Assembly: GCA_003601535.1 (NCBI GenBank)
Contig: PIXW01000149.1
Coordinates: 1-9,252, forward strand
Reading direction: 5' to 3'
Source: ANME-2 cluster archaeon
GTDB lineage: Archaea; Halobacteriota; Methanosarcinia; Methanosarcinales; Methanogasteraceae
Length of the DNA stretch: 9,252 nt
The notes beneath the pieces were generated by a model. It worked only from the letters and a program-made list of their open reading frames with translations. It was not told the origin of the DNA and made no database searches. A program made the position numbers and the translations under genes. Positions 5,037-9,252 of this stretch are shown here, one piece after another (the stretch's first letter is position 1; every line of letters begins with the position of its first letter).

Positions 5037-6701
5037 ATTAGACGACTCTTTCTGCTGATGGTTTTGCTGGCGTTTGTTGGCGCGGCATCCGCAACCGACT
5101 ACTACGTCGCCACATGGGGTGATAACAGCAGTTCAGGCAATTTCACGCATCCGTGGCAGAACGTCTCGTATGCCACACAGCAAGCAGTTGCCGGAGATAC
5201 GATCTACCTGTTTGACGGGACGTGGTATGATGAACACGCTGTTTTTGCCAACTCTGGTAATGCCACACATCCGATAACTCTGACCGCGCACAACGGCACG
5301 CCTACGATGGAGGGGGTAGATAAAACTGGTGCTGGTATAAATATTAATTTTAGGGATTATATTGAAATCAGTCATCTAACAATTTGCAGGTATGGCCACA
5401 CAATCGATGAACCGGGTTCGTATATACATGTTTCGGATTGCGATCTTAGTGACACAGATGGGGTAGTCATCGTAATATCTGAGTCTAATTCGACACACAA
5501 CACAATCGAGAATTGCACGCTCTATGATTCTGGCTGGAACACAATCCAAGTATGTGGCAACCGCGAACCGCCGAATGGTAATGGCATTCCAGCCACATAT
5601 ATCACGGTTCGGAACTGCACAATCTATAGAAACGCAGTGCATGGTGCAATTGACTTCTTCGGAAACCTTGATCATGTTGAGATAGACGGTTGCACTTTTT
5701 ACAGCAATTGGCATGGAATACTATATAGTCATGACGATCCGGATTTCATGAATCATATAATGGTACATGATTGCGGTTTTTATGGAAATGACAGCCCATC
5801 CGTAATTCCAATAAACTTTAATCGTGCTACCAATTCCAGTGTCTACAACAATTCGTTCCATGATTATACCAGCGAAGTTGTGATATTATCTGGAACAATA
5901 TCATCCAATTTCACTGCCAACCACAACGAGTTTTATAACTGCTCGGACTACTGTATTCGTGTAGATGGTAATGGGTGTGACGGTGCGGTATTTGATGGAA
6001 ATTATGCTGACGATACATCAGGTAATTATGGTGACAAAGTATACTGTTTTGCTTATGGTGCAGACGGGATTGTTAAAACCCCATTGGGCACACACCGAGG
6101 CATAATAATTGGTTCAGGAAATTCGTCGGCAAGGGTTGAATTTCCCGATAACAGCGTATTTACCGCGACGTTTGGTGGGTCTCTTGAGTCATCTACTCCA
6201 ATAAGGTACTATCCAACCAATTCCAGTTGCTATGGAAAATCCGGGGCAAGTTCGGGGAATATTGTTGTTACCAACCAGTATAACATCACCCTCCGCCCCA
6301 CTTATGCGTACCTAAAAGACGTCGCGGTAAACACATGGGACGAAGCATCTGACACATATACGTTAAATGTTAATAGTTCGCAATCAAATAACCCAACATG
6401 GATGAATATTACTATGCAAAACGAATATTCATCATGTGAAATATATAAGGATGATATATTAGTTGATACAAAAACGATTGGCACAGACAAAACACTCACT
6501 TGGAATTATTCTGGCGAATTCTCGGCACCACATGATTTTAAATTCGAGCGAAGATATGGGTTAAGATCGTCGTATATAAATTTAACACACCCGATAATAA
6601 TGACTTCATCTGCAATCGAAAACAATTTAACATTTAGCAGAACGCCTGATCGAAATGACAACGAAATAACATCGTTTAAAATAATGGTGAAAACAACATG
6701 A
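5037..6701 (+). CDS. Secreted right-handed beta-helix protein (DUF1565/PF13229-like)
   Basis: From the proposed ATT start this is 554 residues. Residues 1-19 then form a textbook signal peptide (MRRLFLLMVLLAFVGAASA, cut after ASA). The mature start (DYYVATWGDNSSSGNF, then HPWQNVSYATQQAVAGDTIYL) is the usual opening of DUF1565/parallel beta-helix proteins. Repeated rungs such as IENCTLYDS, VRNCTIYRN, IDGCTFYSN and VHDCGFYGN run to about residue 330. A separate beta-rich C-terminal part follows (about 360-554). N-X-S/T sequons are frequent, suggesting an archaeal glycoprotein. The first ATG (4941) would place 32 odd residues before the signal peptide and overlap the 44-residue gene, so I prefer 5037; the start is uncertain. 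Beta-helices serve as phage tailspikes or polysaccharide-acting surface proteins; no catalytic residues are identifiable. The stop overlaps the next ATG. Confidence 0.8.
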   Translation: MRRLFLLMVLLAFVGAASATDYYVATWGDNSSSGNFTHPWQNVSYATQQAVAGDTIYLFDGTWYDEHAVFANSGNATHPITLTAHNGTPTMEGVDKTGAGININFRDYIEISHLTICRYGHTIDEPGSYIHVSDCDLSDTDGVVIVISESNSTHNTIENCTLYDSGWNTIQVCGNREPPNGNGIPATYITVRNCTIYRNAVHGAIDFFGNLDHVEIDGCTFYSNWHGILYSHDDPDFMNHIMVHDCGFYGNDSPSVIPINFNRATNSSVYNNSFHDYTSEVVILSGTISSNFTANHNEFYNCSDYCIRVDGNGCDGAVFDGNYADDTSGNYGDKVYCFAYGADGIVKTPLGTHRGIIIGSGNSSARVEFPDNSVFTATFGGSLESSTPIRYYPTNSSCYGKSGASSGNIVVTNQYNITLRPTYAYLKDVAVNTWDEASDTYTLNVNSSQSNNPTWMNITMQNEYSSCEIYKDDILVDTKTIGTDKTLTWNYSGEFSAPHDFKFERRYGLRSSYINLTHPIIMTSSAIENNLTFSRTPDRNDNEITSFKIMVKTT

Positions 6702-9100
6702 GAAAAATAGTATATTTAGCATTGATATCATTACTTTTATGTCTGAACATAAGTTCAGTTTCAGCAACGAATTTCACGTCTACGTGGAACACTACGTTGG
6801 TGAGTACAGGTTCAAGTAACGCAACCGAAGTAAAATTGCCTTTGGAATCCTCTGGAACATATAATTTTACAGTGTGGTGGGGTGACGGAAATGATGATCA
6901 CATCACTGCATGGGATCAGGCAAATGCAACGCATAATTATTCAAGTTCTGGAGAATACAACATTACAATCAATGGAACAATCACTGGATTCCGTTTCAAC
7001 AATGGTGGAGACAAACTAAAACTTATAGACATATCGCAATGGGGTGATTTGAATGTCGGAAACAGTAATGGCTATTTTTATGGATGCAGTAATTTGGATG
7101 TGTCTGCTACAGATACATTAGATTTAACAGGCACAACATCATTTTATAGAGCATTTTATGGCTGTTCTGGATTAACTTCGTTAGACACATCTGGATGGAA
7201 TACTAGTAGTGTAACATCATTTTATTACGCATTTTTCGGTTGTTCCGGACTAACTTCATTAGACACGTCTGGATGGGATACAAGTAGTGTGACATCATTC
7301 GGTTATACATTTTTCGGTTGTTCCGGACTAACTTCATTAGACACGTCTGGATGGGATACAAGTAGTGTGACATCATTTTATTGTGGATTTCGTGGTTGTT
7401 CTGGATTAATTTCACTAGATACATCTGGATGGGATACCAGTAGCGTGACATCATTTTATAAAGCATTTTATGGTTGTTCTGGATTAACCTCGTTGAATAC
7501 ATCTGGATGGAATGTAAGTTTATTGACAGATGCAACGGGTATGTTTTATGGCGTAACATTGAATACAACAAGTTATGATTCCCTTTTGAACAATTGGGCA
7601 CCACAATCGTTGCAAACCACCGTTCCATTTCACGGCGGAGGCTCCAAGTATTCTCTTGTTGGAGAGTATTCCAGAAATCATACGCTGATTGGAACATACA
7701 ACTGGACAATAACAGACGGCGGACTGAATATAGAGAACACAGTCACATCGTTACATCGTAATTCAACAGAAAATTATTTCCACAGAGTCGAATCTGACGG
7801 CACGCTATCGGTGAATCGTTCAGTGATAACAGGAGATGCAACGAATTGGATAGCAAACAGTACAAACCTAACATACTGGCAATTCACAACGGACATAAAT
7901 CCTGCAGGCAGCACGAGCTTTACATTATCTGGTGACAATCTCGACAATTTTACGGTAGCAGGAATGTCTGCATCGACAAGTTATGATGTTAAAAATGCAA
8001 CAACTGTCGGCACATTTACAACTGACTCTGCTGGCAATGCTACGTTTGAGATCGATCTGATACCTGATGATTATACAATCTCGCAATCAGCCACGGGAGC
8101 ACCATCGATTACCTCATACTACCCGACCGTGACGATATGGCCAGAAGTTAGTGACACACAAAAATTCAACGTAACTACCGACCAGACCACAAATTGCACA
8201 TGGTACATCAACGGTTCGCATGTACAGTACAACAGTTCTGCGACTGAGCATAGCTACACCAACACATCGCTGAAAGGTGGATACTGGAACTTCACTGCGG
8301 TGGTCAACAACACGAACGGCACGGACAGCCAGACATGGCTCTTCGAGGTGGGAGCAGACAGCATCGACACGATCATCTTATCAGAAGACAACACGAACCT
8401 ATCTTGTCTGATCCGGTGGAATGTGACCCGGATAGGCTCGAATGTGACGCACTGGAACGTGTCATACTCAAACACAACCGCTGGATGTACGTATTATTTC
8501 AATTTCGACAACGGAACCGAGATACTCAACCAGACAGCATCAACCGATGACGAAGAACTGTGGTTCAACTCATCAACGCTACTACCTGTTGGAATTTATT
8601 ATATCAACAGCTCGTGTCCGTACAACTACATCTACACCGGGGCAAACGAATACGTCTGCTTCAATAACTGGACATCTGACAGAACGTTTTCACAAATAGC
8701 AGATAACGAGAGCAACGATGTCTGTTATTCGTACTATAACAGCACGTCCGGGCTCTGGGAAGCATATCGTGTGGGTTACTCATATAATGCTGGAAACACG
8801 ATTCCTAAAAACTGTTCTGTGTTTGGATTCTTTGATGCTGCAACAACGATTACGGCAACACCACACAGTGGGGGCACCACAGTTCCGAACGCATGTTGGT
8901 TCTACGGATACCTTCCGGGATCAACGAGTATGACCCTCACAGACACAAAAACATCGATGGATGCTGATGGGCTTAATGTGTGGTCACTCTACACATTCAA
9001 CAATTCCTCGCAATCGTATACATCAACTGGAAGCTACAGTGTTAGTCCAAACGAAGGACTGATAATCTATGCAAACAACACGGGAGAGTGGACACCATGA
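6698..9100 (+). CDS. Secreted DUF285 (BspA-like) repeat protein with Ig-like domains
   Basis: An 800-residue protein. The signal peptide covers residues 1-23 (VSA, then TNF). Residues 41-97 resemble a PKD-like lead domain (NFTVWWGDGNDD, then THNYSSSGEYNITING) often found before DUF285. Seven 26-residue DUF285 units run from 127 to about 300 (core GCSGLTSLDTSGWDTSSVTSF), capped by the familiar LLNNWAPQSLQTTVPFHGG and YNWTITDGGL segment. An Ig-like domain spans about 470-551 (SYYPTVTIWPE, TWYINGSHVQ, GTDSQTWLFEV), followed by a cysteine-containing C-terminal module (GLWEAYRVGYSYNAG, WFYGYLPGSTS, DADGLNVWSLY). By hand count there are about 45 N-X-S/T sequons. GGTGA at 6686-6690 sits 7 nt before the ATG, which overlaps the previous stop (ATGA). 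DUF285 proteins are surface adhesins of bacteria and archaea. Here it is either a virus-encoded cell-surface protein or a receptor-binding structure. Confidence 0.85.
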   Translation: MRKIVYLALISLLLCLNISSVSATNFTSTWNTTLVSTGSSNATEVKLPLESSGTYNFTVWWGDGNDDHITAWDQANATHNYSSSGEYNITINGTITGFRFNNGGDKLKLIDISQWGDLNVGNSNGYFYGCSNLDVSATDTLDLTGTTSFYRAFYGCSGLTSLDTSGWNTSSVTSFYYAFFGCSGLTSLDTSGWDTSSVTSFGYTFFGCSGLTSLDTSGWDTSSVTSFYCGFRGCSGLISLDTSGWDTSSVTSFYKAFYGCSGLTSLNTSGWNVSLLTDATGMFYGVTLNTTSYDSLLNNWAPQSLQTTVPFHGGGSKYSLVGEYSRNHTLIGTYNWTITDGGLNIENTVTSLHRNSTENYFHRVESDGTLSVNRSVITGDATNWIANSTNLTYWQFTTDINPAGSTSFTLSGDNLDNFTVAGMSASTSYDVKNATTVGTFTTDSAGNATFEIDLIPDDYTISQSATGAPSITSYYPTVTIWPEVSDTQKFNVTTDQTTNCTWYINGSHVQYNSSATEHSYTNTSLKGGYWNFTAVVNNTNGTDSQTWLFEVGADSIDTIILSEDNTNLSCLIRWNVTRIGSNVTHWNVSYSNTTAGCTYYFNFDNGTEILNQTASTDDEELWFNSSTLLPVGIYYINSSCPYNYIYTGANEYVCFNNWTSDRTFSQIADNESNDVCYSYYNSTSGLWEAYRVGYSYNAGNTIPKNCSVFGFFDAATTITATPHSGGTTVPNACWFYGYLPGSTSMTLTDTKTSMDADGLNVWSLYTFNNSSQSYTSTGSYSVSPNEGLIIYANNTGEWTP
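7076..7597 (+). repeat. Array of 78-bp in-frame repeats encoding DUF285 units
   Basis: Seven tandem units of 26 codons: 7076, 7154, 7232, 7310, 7388 and 7466, plus a partial unit from 7544. The first and last units are degenerate. Units at 7232 and 7310 are identical over their first 68 nt and differ only in the last 10 nt. The three codons at the end of each unit (residues 24-26) vary most: YRA, YYA, GYT, YCG, YKA. Such near-identity indicates recent duplication or gene conversion and would allow the copy number to change by slippage or recombination. Confidence 0.9.
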
Positions 9101-9252
9101 AGCACATAATAATCGCTCTGCTCATCTTATGCGGAATAGCATCAGCAGGATTCCAGCCCTACGACATATTTGTAATCGTCTGGAACAACGAGACCGGGCA
9201 ACCAGAGACAGGTGTCGATGTCGCATTCTCATACAACAACCAATCGTTCACA
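9097..9252 (+). CDS. N-terminal part of a third secreted protein
   Basis: The ATG overlaps the stop of the DUF285 gene (ATGA), and the frame stays open to the right edge, giving 52 residues. Residues 1-17 (MKHIIIALLILCGIASA) are a Sec signal peptide with an ASA cleavage site. The mature part begins GFQPYDIFVIVWNNETGQPETG and continues VDVAFSYNNQSF, a beta-strand pattern like an Ig-type or carboxypeptidase-regulatory-like domain with two sequons (NET, NQS). GGGAG at 9082-9086 lies 10 nt upstream. It is the third secreted protein in a row and surely belongs to the same operon. The family cannot be named from this fragment. Confidence 0.75.
   Translation, partial: MKHIIIALLILCGIASAGFQPYDIFVIVWNNETGQPETGVDVAFSYNNQSFT

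Noticed and set aside
7203..7709. A 168-codon open frame on the - strand opposite the DUF285 repeats
   Set aside because: It is periodic only because the + strand repeats are periodic; the product has no recognisable fold and no ribosome-binding site.
8880..9100. 3' end of the DUF285 gene as a diversity-generating retroelement target
   Set aside because: No second copy of this stretch and no reverse transcriptase are visible in the window, and the variation in the upstream repeats is not adenine-specific.
1..9252. CRISPR array, insertion sequence, integrase or attachment site
   Set aside because: No regularly spaced direct repeats with unique spacers, no transposase or integrase motifs, and no terminal inverted repeats were seen; the only tandem repeats are the in-frame DUF285 units.

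Overview
The window looks like part of the genome of an archaeal head-tailed virus or integrated provirus. The host was probably a methanogen or methane-oxidising relative. Virus-like content: a terminase small subunit, a zinc-finger protein and a complete terminase large subunit, then a run of small virion-type proteins. Archaeal content: ribosome-binding sites of the GAGGTGAT type, AT-rich TATA-like elements, short Sec-type signal peptides, and large secreted proteins extremely rich in N-X-S/T sequons with DUF285 and beta-helix repeats. The host assignment rests on remembered similarity of the secreted domains to methanogen surface proteins and has not been searched. All supported genes are on the + strand.

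Layout. (1) 1-155: C-terminal end of an unrecognised gene. (2) 156-286: a regulatory gap with a TATA-like box and an 8-bp inverted repeat across the expected transcription start. (3) 287-1018: a PF10127-type (RlaP/YcgL-like) nucleotidyltransferase. (4) 1071-3553: the packaging module, with TerS, a 199-bp gap carrying promoter-like sequence, a 79-residue DnaJ-type CxxCxGxG zinc-finger protein, and TerL with both ATPase and nuclease motifs. (5) 3577-5032: five small genes: a 51-residue basic protein, two proteins resembling widespread small phage structural proteins, an Ig-like/carboxypeptidase-regulatory-like domain protein, and a 44-residue aromatic/basic protein. (6) 5037-9252: three consecutive genes for secreted proteins: a beta-helix protein, an 800-residue DUF285 repeat protein, and the start of a third.

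From 3577 onward the genes are packed nose to tail. Stops are embedded in the next Shine-Dalgarno (TGAGGTGA) or overlap the next start as ATGA, so this reads as one co-translated operon. TerS and TerL would dock DNA to the capsid. The middle genes are probably capsid or tail accessory proteins. The secreted, probably glycosylated proteins are candidates for host-surface interaction or cell-surface remodelling. No portal, maturation protease or major capsid protein is recognisable here, so the head genes must lie outside the window or be too divergent to recognise.

Main points for a second look: two short genes (51 and 44 residues) that a length-filtered gene caller would miss; evidence that the beta-helix gene starts at a non-AUG codon (ATT, 5037); the DUF285 repeats, whose conserved blocks are nearly identical in DNA while three residues per repeat vary; and patchy base composition inside the secreted-protein genes, suggesting module exchange.
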